Assembly: GCA_035578155.1 (NCBI GenBank)
Contig: JAPWDM010000014.1
Coordinates: 6,064,001 to 6,128,000, forward strand
Direction of reading: 5' to 3'
Length of the DNA: 64,000 nucleotides
DNA from: Brachynemurus nebulosus
Taxonomy: Eukaryota; Arthropoda; Insecta; Neuroptera; Myrmeleontidae
A program made the position numbers and the translations under genes. This document shows, one piece after another, positions 10,674 to 20,566 of the stretch (position 1 is the first letter of the stretch; each line of letters starts with the position of its first letter). The notes below the pieces were generated by a model. That model saw only the letters and a program-made list of their open reading frames with translations. It made no database searches and was not told the origin of the DNA.

Positions 10674-12095
10674 ATGAATGAGCGGAATATCTCATATTTG
10701 AATGAAACGATTAAGGCAGAAGTTAAAGAAGAATTGTTAGATATAAATGCAACCAACCCATTCATAGTTGAAACAAAATTGGAATCACACACAAATTTTC
10801 ATTCCGTCTATGTAAAAGATCATCAATTACTCCGTGAAAAATTACACTCCGAGCTCAAAATTGAAGACGAAATCAAAATTCGTGAAAATGCACCGAATTA
10901 TCAATTTTTTCAATCTTATACGCATCCCGAGGTAAACTTTTACGAACAGTCTATGATAACAGCATCAGTTGAAGCTACCAGATATTATGAACCGGCTAAT
11001 TTTAGATATCCCGACCCATATTTTATTCACTCATATCATCCAGAAACTTACATGAATACAAATTATTCTATAAACGAAACACAGTTTAGCTCAAATATGT
11101 CCTCTTATCCCGAATACCCGAATTATCCCATTAGTTCCCAAGAAAAAAATCAATTTAAATGTGATAAATGTCCCGAAACTTTTAACACTCTTGCACGTTT
11201 AAATAGACATGAAAAACATAAGCATACAACGCTTCTGTGTAGAGTATGTTCAAAAGTATTTGATTCGTTTCGCTCTTTTTGGTTCCATAAAAATCGGCAT
11301 AATAAAAAAAGAGAGTATCAGTGTAGTACATGCGGTCTAGTTTTCGTTCAAGAATATCATTTGCACAGACACGAACGAAGCCATACCGGCGAAAGACCGT
11401 ATAAATGTAATAAATGCCCGCAAACGTTCATTCGTTCCGATCATCTATTTAAACATGAAAAATTTGTACACACCGCGGAAAAACAATTTAAATGTGACAC
11501 ATGTTCGAAACAGTTTCGATTTTTGGATAATTTAAAAAAACACCAAAAAATTCATCTGGATAAAGAAAATCAATTTAGGTGTGATAAATGTTCCATTATA
11601 TTTACCCGATTAGAGACTTTAGAGACACATAAAGCCAGACATAATATGGAACAATTATTAAAATGTAAATTCTGTGATAAAACGTTTCGAAACTCACATA
11701 TCTTACGTGTTCATGAAACGGTTCATACGCGTGAAAAGCGATTTAAATGTGACGTATGTTCGAGACAATTTGCACGTAAAATGAGCTTGAAGGAGCACCA
11801 AAGATCGCATAACGGGTCGCCGTTGAAATGTAATATTTGTTTTAAATTATACAGTTTACGAGGTAGTCTTAAGGCACATATGAAAACGCATACTGACCCA
11901 CCTGGTTCTCGCGAAAAACAATTTAAATGCGATGTCTGTCCTAAATTATTTACTTCTATGCCTATTCTAAAACGACACCAGTTATTGCATTCGGGAGAAA
12001 GACCATTCAAATGTAGTATTTGTTCTAAGGCATTTACTCGGGCAGACAGTTTAAAATCGCATGAAAAGACTCATATTGGTCGAAAAAAGGATTAG
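10674..12095 (+). CDS. C2H2 zinc-finger protein, gene 2 of cluster (11 fingers)
   Basis: A 473-residue single-exon paralog. The N-terminal block (IKAEVKEEL; NFHSVYVKDHQLLREKLHSE; LKIED) keeps the three psi-K-x-E motifs. A Tyr/Asn/Pro-rich spacer follows to about residue 158. Eleven complete C2H2 fingers fill residues about 160-470; fingers 3-4 and 10-11 are joined by HTGERP or HSGERP linkers. Short basic tail GRKKD. The start is the ATG directly after the conserved CGAAA leader. The last two fingers and all the 3' flank are almost identical to those of gene 3, whereas the rest differs clearly, marking recombination between the two. Probably a nuclear sequence-specific DNA-binding protein; targets and partners unknown. 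Confidence 0.9.
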   Translation: MNERNISYLNETIKAEVKEELLDINATNPFIVETKLESHTNFHSVYVKDHQLLREKLHSELKIEDEIKIRENAPNYQFFQSYTHPEVNFYEQSMITASVEATRYYEPANFRYPDPYFIHSYHPETYMNTNYSINETQFSSNMSSYPEYPNYPISSQEKNQFKCDKCPETFNTLARLNRHEKHKHTTLLCRVCSKVFDSFRSFWFHKNRHNKKREYQCSTCGLVFVQEYHLHRHERSHTGERPYKCNKCPQTFIRSDHLFKHEKFVHTAEKQFKCDTCSKQFRFLDNLKKHQKIHLDKENQFRCDKCSIIFTRLETLETHKARHNMEQLLKCKFCDKTFRNSHILRVHETVHTREKRFKCDVCSRQFARKMSLKEHQRSHNGSPLKCNICFKLYSLRGSLKAHMKTHTDPPGSREKQFKCDVCPKLFTSMPILKRHQLLHSGERPFKCSICSKAFTRADSLKSHEKTHIGRKKD

Positions 12096-12905
12096 GTAAA
12101 GATTTTTTCGATATCTAATATGCTCGCGACTAGGGGGGCAACAACCGGGGTGGTCAAAGGGGCCCAGGTCCCCCTAAAATTACGTGGGCCCCTTATAAAA
12201 TTACGTTTTTTCTTCAATTTATTTTATTTATATTAAAAACCATTGAGGAGAGAATGCTGTTTATTACAAATACATTAAGAAATTGAAGCAAAAAAACTGA
12301 CTGACGTGATTACTTTAATGGCGGCCAAACTCTTTTTTAATGTTAATTTAATGGTTTATTAAATAATTATAAAAACAAAAGTCTCCGTGGTTACAAGTTG
12401 GGCGTAATAAAATGGAGTCATGCTTCAAAATTGAATGCCCGTGGTATCTCTAGGAAACATATTATGTTAATATGTTCGATTCAGTACTCAGTGTGAAAAG
12501 CTATACATTTTTATTAAAAAAAAAGATGCAGAATTTTAAAACCTTGAAAGTTGTATATTTGTTGTTGGCCTCAAAACTATATCATCTGATGTCATTATTA
12601 TTTATCAAAACTTGATTAAATTTTACTCTCCAAGTTCTGAAAGTATTCCATAAAAATACTAAAATGTTTACAGATGATGTCGTTGTATAATTTGGGAAGC
12701 TATTTGAAATTTTAAAAGAGATTTAATTTAAAAAAATTATAAAATTTTGTATAGTTTTTCATAAAAATATTGATACCTATCTGTTATAATTATGTAAGCT
12801 TTTGTAATAAAAAAAAAAATATGTTTTGATAGGTTATAAATAATCATGCAGTTATAAATTTTTAAAAATTTATTAAATATTTTATATTTTTAATATAACT
12901 AAATA
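12096..12905 (+). repeat. 3' flank of gene 2, duplicated after gene 3, containing a dispersed repeat
   Basis: Matches 16944-17749 almost base for base. The part 12241-12496 recurs inverted at about 32722-32990 ('cattctctc...', 'gaaacatattatgtt'), so it includes a dispersed repeat. The GC-rich piece near 12150 ('aggtccccctaaaatta') resembles transposon-end debris. No gene seen. Confidence 0.65.
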
Positions 12906-13480
12906 CAGTCAAACCTGGATAAGGGAGAACTGGATAAGCGAGAAAACTCTGTAAGTGAGAGTAATTGCCAGGTCCCGTAACTTTACCACTCTAAAACCTC
13001 TATGAGTGAGAAACAAAAACCTGTATAAGTGAGAGTCGTTTTTCGCTCGTGGACCTCTATAACTGAGACTGCTAATTGCCTGTAGCTCTATAAGCGACAG
13101 TTAAACGTATTTAACATTTGCAATTTATGACTCATTCTTAAATTTCAAAGAACTTATATATATTTTATTAGAATGTCTGAATGTGCTTATGTTCTTGTTT
13201 TCTTATAATTCGAGGAACTCATTTTCTATTCAAATGGCCAAATTGAATTTTTTTTGTAAGCTTATCTATGTCCAAATTTGTATATGTATAATATGTGGTA
13301 GTATCCATACAATACATGCATGTTTCTCAATACATATTGGTTGTATTTTTTTTAGACCTCTATAAGTGAGATAAACCTCTCTCGTACCTCTGTAAGTTAG
13401 AAACTCGGGTTAGTGAGAAACTTCTGTAAAAGAAAAATAGATCGCGGTCCCTTCAACTCTCGCTTATCCAGGTTCGACTG
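12906..13480. mobile_element. pogo/Tigger-like MITE, copy 1
   Basis: Terminal inverted repeats start CAGTCAAACCTGGATAAG and CAGTCGAACCTGGATAAG, flanked by TA (12904-12905, 13481-13482). Both ends carry arrays of 'ctctataagtgaga'-type motifs. TA duplication and a CAG start fit Tc1/mariner-pogo. It has no transposase. The same insertion is present in the duplicated flank after gene 3, so it predates the duplication. Confidence 0.75.
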
Positions 13481-13499
13481 TACTAACAAATTATAGGAA

Positions 13500-14905
13500 C
13501 ATTTAAAAAAAAAAAAGACAAAAAACAAATTATTTTACTTTGAATAAAATTCTTGTACATATACAATTTTTTATAATGTCAGAGGAAATGTTTTTTTGGA
13601 GATCCCATTGTTTCTGAACATGGAAGAAGGAGAGGTATATAATATTGTAAAGGAAGGAGCATTCCCAAAATACTGATCAACATATTATGAATATTAAACG
13701 TGCGTATTATGAATGACGTCATTTTGTAAATATACAGTAACGGTTTTAATTTAATTAAAACATTGCCATTGCTTTTAAAACGATATATTTAGTATATTTT
13801 TCTTATAATTGTGATTTCTATATAAAAACATAAACAATTAATTAATTATATTTAATATCTGTTCTATTTAATTCAATAATCAACTCCTTAAGAATGCTGT
13901 TCGACTTTTTTATCAGTTAATTTTTCGAATTCTTAATTGTCTACTAAATTATTGTATTTTTTAACGGTGCTTAAAGAATATTATAAATTAACATAAACTG
14001 AAAACAAAAATTGCTCAAATTAATCCATTATTTACAATTTATAACAATTTTTGTAAAAAGATTACGTTTTGGTTTATAATTTTCCATCACTAATAAGACA
14101 TATCTTTTTGATAAAAGTAGACACAAACATAAATAAAACTATACAGTTAATAAATTATCATTTTATTAATAAATAAATAAATACAAACAAAATACATAAT
14201 CTTGAAGTTAAATTTTTATATGCTCATTAATTTTACATATAAGACGCTACTGAAATGAAGGGTCAATCTAACCTATATTTTAATTTTTTTATAATTTTAT
14301 TTTTTACAATATTTTTAAAATTTTTGTCGTTATTATCACATATTTTAACTAAAAAACGAATTCCTTATTTACGTAGAATGATTCCTTTTTCGATATTTCC
14401 TTTACTTTGTGTAATGTCAAAATTGGTATTTTTCCGCTTATTATAAACCTGTTTTTTTAAATGAAAAATGTAGAAAAAATTAACAAATTTTCCCTAGAAA
14501 TGGTTGCATTTATTGATCAATACAATATTTACTTACCCAAATATTATATTTACGGTGTATTACGTTTACTAATTTTATTTTAAATTTAATTTTTTGTAGG
14601 ACTGGATGTTTAGTGCTTATTTGCACGTGTTATAGTGTATATTTACTCTTTTGTTTTTTATTTTTTGTGGTACATTCAAAAGAATCTACGTATTCATTCT
14701 AACATATCATATTAAACTATATCTTGTCCCTCTCTTAAGAAATAGTCTCCATCCATATTCTTCTATATCAATGTTTCTGAATAATGATTTTTTCGATACT
14801 ATGTTAATTTGACGCATATGTAGTAATAGTCGTTAAGCGATAAATTTAAAGAAATAAAAAAAATGATAAATTCAGATTGTAAATTTTTAATTATATGAAA
14901 TTCAT
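13500..14905. other. AT-rich intergenic segment unique to the first duplicate
   Basis: Present between genes 2 and 3, absent from the matching place between genes 3 and 4, where a poly-A run (about 18359) joins directly to the block equivalent to 14906. Either it was deleted from the second copy or it was inserted in the first. No gene or TIR seen. Confidence 0.55.
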
Positions 14906-14936
14906 TATAACGAGATTCAAGTGTACTAAAAATAAA

Positions 14937-15230
14937 TTACCAATTCTTCCGTTGGAATTTGTGGAATTTGTCCAGGAGTTGAATGGTAAAATGTGGTAAA
15001 AATATGTTGGTAACATCGGTCATATTTTGGGAATGTTGGGAACCCTGCAAGTCACTAAAGGCGCCAAAATTATTAACCGGTTGACGGTCATTTACGCTAT
15101 TAGATGTCAAGTGAAATCTGACTAATTCACACACCACGTCGTACGACATCAACAATTCCATATAAAATGTACTAACTGTCAAAATAGTGTACCAGTTGGA
15201 CGTTTTGTTATTATAGGTTATTTTCGTCAA
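14937..15230 (-). pseudogene. Unidentified 97-codon open frame, conserved in the duplicate
   Basis: I do not recognise it. It is an uninterrupted minus-strand frame in DNA less AT-rich than its surroundings, ending KFHKFQRKNW. There is no ATG at its start (first codon TTG), so if real it would be an exon or a captured gene fragment. The duplicate at 18407-18700 keeps the frame but has a CAA-to-TAA stop after FTI. The stretch also lies in the upstream region of genes 3 and 4 and may simply be regulatory or leader DNA. Confidence 0.3.
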
Positions 15231-15464
15231 CCGATTAGGCGAAACACCAGAGCATGAACCAAGGCGATAACCGGCCAGAAAAATATTAATATAAAATCTT
15301 TAAATTAAAACCACAATTTACAAGCTTTATCAAATCGGAATTCCAGGTGGACAAATTAAAAAAAAAAATAAACGTACATCATCATATAGATTTTTAAACA
15401 GTACAAATTTAATTAAATTTTAATTTATTATTATTATTTAAGCATATTTTTATATATTTTTTAG
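15231..15464 (+). promoter_or_regulatory. Leader region of zinc-finger gene 3, probable 5' UTR intron
   Basis: A TTCCAG/GTGG donor-like site (exon end 15346) and a T-rich tract with AG (15463-15464) lie before the ATG at 15492. The arrangement parallels genes 1 and 2, although the sequence is that of gene 4 rather than gene 2. Confidence 0.35.
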
Positions 15465-15491
15465 TAAGCAAATTAAAGAAGAAACTCGAAA

Positions 15492-16943
15492 ATGAATGAA
15501 AGGAATATCACACATTTAACTGAAACCATTAAAACAGAAGTTAAGGAAGAATTATCAGAAACAACTAACCCATTTCCAATAAGAACAGAAAAGAGTCCAG
15601 AAAAAAATTTCCATTCCGTGTACATAAAAGATCATCAATTACTAAGTGAAAAATTACATTCCGAACTGAAAATTGAAGATAATACAATTAGTGAAAATAG
15701 TACGTTTTTCGGAAATAGTGCTTTATACAACCCACAAAAATACGTAGTTCCTAATAATCAATTTTTTCAAAATTATACGTATCCCGTAAATTTTTGCAAA
15801 CAATCTATGATAACAGATCCTCTTGGAGCTACTACATATCCTACATATTATAAACCAGTAAATTTTGGATATTACCAATCACATTTTGCTCAGTCACATC
15901 ATCCAAAAATAAACGAAACAAAAATTGACGCAAGTGCATCTTCTAGCGAAAAATTGCCCCATTCAAATCAATCAGATGGTTGCGAAGAAAATTTATTTAA
16001 ATGTGATAAATGTGCCGAAACTTTTAAAACTCTACAATGTTTAAATATACATGAAAAACACAAGCATACTATCCTTCAGTGTCACGTTTGCTCAAAAGTG
16101 TTCAATTCGTTTCTCACTTTTTGCTCGCATAAAAAGTGGCATGATCGCAAAAAAGAGCGTTTGTGTAGCACGTGCGGTCGAATTTTCTATTGTGAAAAAC
16201 ATCTACAAAAACACGAACGAATTCACACCGGAGAAAGACCGCATAAATGTAGTCAATGCCCTAAAACCTTCAATCGTTCCGAGCATCTATTAAGACATAA
16301 AAAATTTGCACACACCGCGGAAAAACAGTTTAAATGTGACACATGTTCGAAACGATTTCGATTGTTGGATAGCTTAAAAGTTCACCGAATAATTCATCTT
16401 GACAAAGAAAAACAATTCAAGTGTGATATATGTTGCAAGAAATTTATCCGATTGGAAAATTTGCAAGCGCATAAAGTTAAACATAGTTGGGATCCGTTAT
16501 TAGGATGTAACGTATGTTTTAAAAGCTTTAAAAGCTCACGTGGTTTACGAGCACATGAAACAATTCATACTGGCGAAAAGCTATTTAAATGTGATATGTG
16601 TCCGAAACAATTTGTACATAGAAGTGGTTTAAAAAACCACCAATTTTTACATAATAACGGTTCGTTCAAGTGTAATATTTGTTTTAAAGTATACACTTTA
16701 CCGAACAGTTTTCGGGAACATAAGAAAAGGCATACTAAGACTAAGCCACCTGGTTCGCGCGAAAAACAATTTAAATGCGATGTCTGTCCTAAATTATTTA
16801 CTTCTATGCCTATTCTAAAACGACACCAGTTATTGCATTCGGGAGAAAGACCATTCAAATGTAGTATTTGTTCTAAGGCATTTACTCGGGCAGACAGTTT
16901 AAAATCGCATAAAAAGACTCATATTGGTCGAAAAAAGGATTAG
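15492..16943 (+). CDS. C2H2 zinc-finger protein, gene 3 of cluster, chimeric (11 fingers)
   Basis: A 483-residue single-exon paralog. Residues 1 to about 415 are nearly identical to gene 4: the N-terminal IKTEVKEEL and NFHSVYIKDHQLLSEKLHSE block, a spacer, then fingers 1-9 from about residue 168. From REKQFKCDVCPKLF onward (about 16760) the protein and DNA match gene 2 instead, through fingers 10-11, tail GRKKD and 1.4 kb of 3' flank. Gene 3 is thus a 5'-gene-4/3'-gene-2 hybrid in frame, with a small extra repeat (TKTK for TD) beside the switch point. All zinc ligands are intact, so it is probably functional. Differences from gene 4 concentrate in finger helices, hinting at altered DNA specificity. 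Target genes unknown. Confidence 0.9.
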   Translation: MNERNITHLTETIKTEVKEELSETTNPFPIRTEKSPEKNFHSVYIKDHQLLSEKLHSELKIEDNTISENSTFFGNSALYNPQKYVVPNNQFFQNYTYPVNFCKQSMITDPLGATTYPTYYKPVNFGYYQSHFAQSHHPKINETKIDASASSSEKLPHSNQSDGCEENLFKCDKCAETFKTLQCLNIHEKHKHTILQCHVCSKVFNSFLTFCSHKKWHDRKKERLCSTCGRIFYCEKHLQKHERIHTGERPHKCSQCPKTFNRSEHLLRHKKFAHTAEKQFKCDTCSKRFRLLDSLKVHRIIHLDKEKQFKCDICCKKFIRLENLQAHKVKHSWDPLLGCNVCFKSFKSSRGLRAHETIHTGEKLFKCDMCPKQFVHRSGLKNHQFLHNNGSFKCNICFKVYTLPNSFREHKKRHTKTKPPGSREKQFKCDVCPKLFTSMPILKRHQLLHSGERPFKCSICSKAFTRADSLKSHKKTHIGRKKD

Positions 16944-17749
16944 GTAAAGATTTTTTCGATATCTAATATGCTCGCGACTAGGGGTGCAACAACCGGGGTG
17001 GTCAAAGGGGTCCAGGTCCCCCTAAAATTACGTGGGCCCCTTATAAAATTACGTTTTTTCTTCAATTTATTTTATTTATATTAAAAAGCATTGAGGAGAG
17101 AATGCTGTTTATTACAAATACATTAGGAAATTGAAGCAAAAAAACTGACTGACGTGATTACTTTAATGGCGGCCAAACTCCTTTTTAATGTTAATTTAAT
17201 GGTTTATTAAATAATTATAAAAACAAAAGTCTCCGTGGTTACAAGTTGGGCGTAATAAAATGGAGTCATGCTTCAAAATTGAATGCCCGTGGTATCTCTA
17301 GGAAACATATTATGTTAATATGTTCGATTCAGTACTCAGTGTGAAAAGTTATACATTTTTATTAAAAAAAAAAGATGCAGAATTTTAAAACCTTGAAAGT
17401 TGTATATTTGTTGTTGGCCTCAAAACTACATCATCTGATGTCATTATTATTTATCAAAATTTGATTAAATTGTACTCTCCAAGTTCTGAAAGTATTCCAT
17501 AAAAATACTAAAATGTTTACAGATGTCGTTGTATAATTTGGGAAGCTATTTGAAATTTTAAAAGAGATTTAATTTAAAAAAATTATAAAATTTTGTATAG
17601 TTTTTCATAAAAATATTGATACCTATCTGTTATAATTATGTAAGCGTTTGTAATAAAAAAAAATATGTTTTGATAGGTTATAAATAATCATGCAGTTATA
17701 AATTTTTAAAAATTTATTAAATATTTTATATTTTTAATATAACTAAATA
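16944..17749 (+). repeat. 3' flank of gene 3, duplicate of 12096-12905
   Basis: Near-identical copy of the gene 2 flank, differing by scattered substitutions and short indels. It extends through the MITE below up to about 18355. No gene seen. Confidence 0.7.
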
Positions 17750-18334
17750 CAGTCAAACCTGGATAAGGGAGAACTGGATAAGCGAGAAAACTCTGTAAGT
17801 GAGAGTAATTGCCAGTTTCCGTAACTTTACCACTCTAAAACCTCTATGAGTGAGAAACAAAAACCTGTATAAGTGAGAGTCGTTTTTCGCTCGTGGACCT
17901 CTATAACTGAGACTGCTAATTGCCTGTAGCTCTATAAGCGACAGTTAAACGTATTTAACATTTGCTATTTATGACTCATTCTTAAATTTCAAAGAACTTA
18001 TATATGTATATTTTATTAGAATGTCTGAATGTGCTTATGTTCTTGTTTTCTTATAATTCGAGGAACTCATTTTCTATTCAAATGGCCAAATTGAATTTTT
18101 TTTGTAAGCTTATCTATGTCCAAATATGTATATGTATAATATGTGGTAGTATCCATACAATACATGCATGTTTCTCAATACATAATAATATTGGTTGTAT
18201 TTTTTTTAGACCTCTATAAGTGAGATAAACCTCTCTCGTACCTCTGTAAGTTAGAAACTCGGGTTAGTGAGAAACTTCTATAAGAGAAAAATAGATCGCG
18301 GTCCCTTCAACTCTCGCTTATCCAGGTTCGACTG
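17750..18334. mobile_element. pogo/Tigger-like MITE, copy 2 (co-duplicated)
   Basis: Orthologous insertion of 12906-13480 carried along by the tandem duplication. It has the same TIRs and the same TA flanks (17748-17749, 18335-18336). A few small insertions (gtatat, aataat) account for the length difference. Confidence 0.75.
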
Positions 18335-18384
18335 TACTAACAAATTATAGGAACATTTTTAAAAAAAAAAAAAAATATAACTAG

Positions 18385-18934
18385 ATTCAAGTGTACTAAA
18401 AATAAATTTCCAATTCTTCCGTTGGAATTTGTGGAATTTGTCCAGGAGTTAAATGGTAAAATGTGGTAAAAATATGTTGGTAACATCGGTCATATTTTGG
18501 GAATGTTGGGAACCCTGCAAGTCACTAAAGGCGCCAAAATTATTAACCGGTTGACGATCATTTACGCTATTAGATGTCAAGTGAAATCTGACTAATTCAC
18601 ACACCACGTCGTACGACATCAACAATTCCATATAAAATGTACTAACTGTCAAAATAGTGTACCAGTTGGACGTTTTGTTATTATAGGTTATTTTCGTCAA
18701 CCGATTAGGCGAAACACCAGAGCATGAACCAAAGCGATAACCGGCCAGAAAAATATTAATATAAAATCTTTAAATTAAAACCACAATTTACAAGCTTTAT
18801 CAAATCGAAATTCCAGGTGGACAAATTAAAAAAAAAATAAACGTACATCATCATATAGACTTTTTAAACAGTACAAATTTAATTAAATTTTAATTTATTA
18901 TTATTATTTAAGCATATTTTTATATATTTTTTAG
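18385..18934 (+). promoter_or_regulatory. Upstream and leader region of zinc-finger gene 4
   Basis: Near-identical to 14915-15464 upstream of gene 3, including the broken minus-strand frame (18449-18700) and the probable leader intron with AG at 18933-18934. Genes 3 and 4 are thus likely to share their transcription control. Confidence 0.4.
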
Positions 18935-18961
18935 TAAGCAAATTAAAGAAGAAACTCGAAA

Positions 18962-20413
18962 ATGAATGAAAGGAATATCACACATTTAACTGAAACCATT
19001 AAAACAGAAGTTAAGGAAGAATTATCAGAAACAACTAACCCATTTCCAATAAGAACAGAAAAGAGTCCAGAAAAAAATTTCCATTCCGTGTACATAAAAG
19101 ATCATCAATTACTAAGTGAAAAATTACATTCCGAACTGAAAATTGAAGATACTACAATTAGTGAAAATAGTACGTCTTTCGGAAATAGTGCTTTATACAA
19201 CCCACAAAAATACGTAGTTCCTAATAATCAATTTTTTCAAAATTATACGTATCCCGTAAATTTTTGCAAACAATCTATGATAACAGATCCTCTTGGAGCT
19301 ACTACATATCCTACATATTATGAACCAGTAAATTTTGGATATTACCAACCACATTTTGCTCAGTCACATCATCCAAAAATAAACGAAACAAAAATTGACG
19401 CAAGTGCATCTTCTAGCGAAAAATTGCCCCATTCAAATCAATCAGATGGTTGCGAGGAAAATTTATTTAAATGTGATAAATGTGCCGAAACTTTTAAAAC
19501 TCTACAATGTTTAAATATACATGAAAAACACAAGCACACTATCCTTCAGTGTAACGTTTGCTCAAAAGTGTTCAATTCGTTTTACTCTTTTTGCTCGCAT
19601 AAAAAGTGGCATGATCGCAAAAAAGAGCGTCTGTGTAGCACGTGCGGTCTAATTTTCGATTGTGAAAAACATCTACAAAGACACGAACGAATTCACACCG
19701 GAGAAAGACCGCATAAATGCAGTCAATGCCCTAAAACCTTCAATCGTTCCGAGCATCTATTAAGGCATGAAAAATTTGCACACACCGCGGAAAAACAGTT
19801 TAAATGTGACACGTGTTCGAAACGATTTCGATTGTTGTATAACTTAAAAGTTCACCGAAGAATTCATCTTGACAAAGAAAAACAATTCAAGTGTGATATA
19901 TGTTACAGGAAGTTTATCCGATTGGAAAAGTTGCAAGCGCATAAAGTTAAACATAGTTGGGATCCGTTATTAGGATGTAAAGTATGTTTTAAAAGCTTTA
20001 AAAGCTCTCGCGTTTTACGAGAACATGAAACAATTCATACTGGCGAAAAGCTATTTAAATGCGATATGTGTCCGAAACAATTTGTACATAAAAGTGGTTT
20101 AAAAAACCACCAATTTTCACATAATAACGGTTCGTTAAAGTGTAATATTTGTTTTAAAGTATACACTTTACCAAACAGTTTTCGGGCACATAAGAAAACG
20201 CATACTGATCCACCTAGTTCTCGCGAAAAGCAATTTAAATGCGATTTATGTTCGAAACTATTTAGATCTGTGCATACTTTAAGACGACATCAGTTATTGC
20301 ACACCGGGGAAAGACCATTTAAATGTAATATTTGTTCGAAAACATTTAGTCGGGCGGATCATTTAAAATCGCATGAGAAGATACATGTCGCTCGGAAGAA
20401 AAAAAATGAGTAA
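18962..20413 (+). CDS. C2H2 zinc-finger protein, gene 4 of cluster (11 fingers)
   Basis: A 483-residue single-exon paralog. The N-terminal block has IKTEVKEEL, NFHSVYIKDHQLLSEKLHSE and LKIED (psi-K-x-E motifs IKTE, VKEE, LKIE), followed by a spacer rich in Ser, Asn and Tyr. Eleven intact C2H2 fingers run from about residue 168 to 475; linkers at fingers 3-4 (HTGERP) and 10-11 (HTGERP) are canonical. Tail ARKKKNE. It shares promoter, leader and residues 1 to about 415 with gene 3 but has its own last two fingers (LCSKLFRSVHTL; ICSKTFSRADHL) and its own 3' flank. It is therefore the likely donor of the 5' part of gene 3. Probably a nuclear DNA-binding regulator; the lack of ZAD or BTB leaves its partners unknown. 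Confidence 0.9.
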   Translation: MNERNITHLTETIKTEVKEELSETTNPFPIRTEKSPEKNFHSVYIKDHQLLSEKLHSELKIEDTTISENSTSFGNSALYNPQKYVVPNNQFFQNYTYPVNFCKQSMITDPLGATTYPTYYEPVNFGYYQPHFAQSHHPKINETKIDASASSSEKLPHSNQSDGCEENLFKCDKCAETFKTLQCLNIHEKHKHTILQCNVCSKVFNSFYSFCSHKKWHDRKKERLCSTCGLIFDCEKHLQRHERIHTGERPHKCSQCPKTFNRSEHLLRHEKFAHTAEKQFKCDTCSKRFRLLYNLKVHRRIHLDKEKQFKCDICYRKFIRLEKLQAHKVKHSWDPLLGCKVCFKSFKSSRVLREHETIHTGEKLFKCDMCPKQFVHKSGLKNHQFSHNNGSLKCNICFKVYTLPNSFRAHKKTHTDPPSSREKQFKCDLCSKLFRSVHTLRRHQLLHTGERPFKCNICSKTFSRADHLKSHEKIHVARKKKNE

Positions 20414-20566
20414 AAATGTCATTAATTACTCTTAATTTGTAATATATTTTTTTTGTAGCGCCGACAGATTAGGCGGTTTAGAAGTAAAATTTGCGATGTA
20501 AATTTCTGGTTTTCCGCTTTTTGGGCGGAAATTATTAAATATTTTTATAATACAAAATATTGTTAA

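Noticed and set aside
11723..12010. Minus-strand 95-codon frame inside zinc-finger gene 2, also found in gene 3 (16565-16858)
   Set aside because: A shadow frame of the repeated finger codons; it has no start context and copies exactly with the sense frame.
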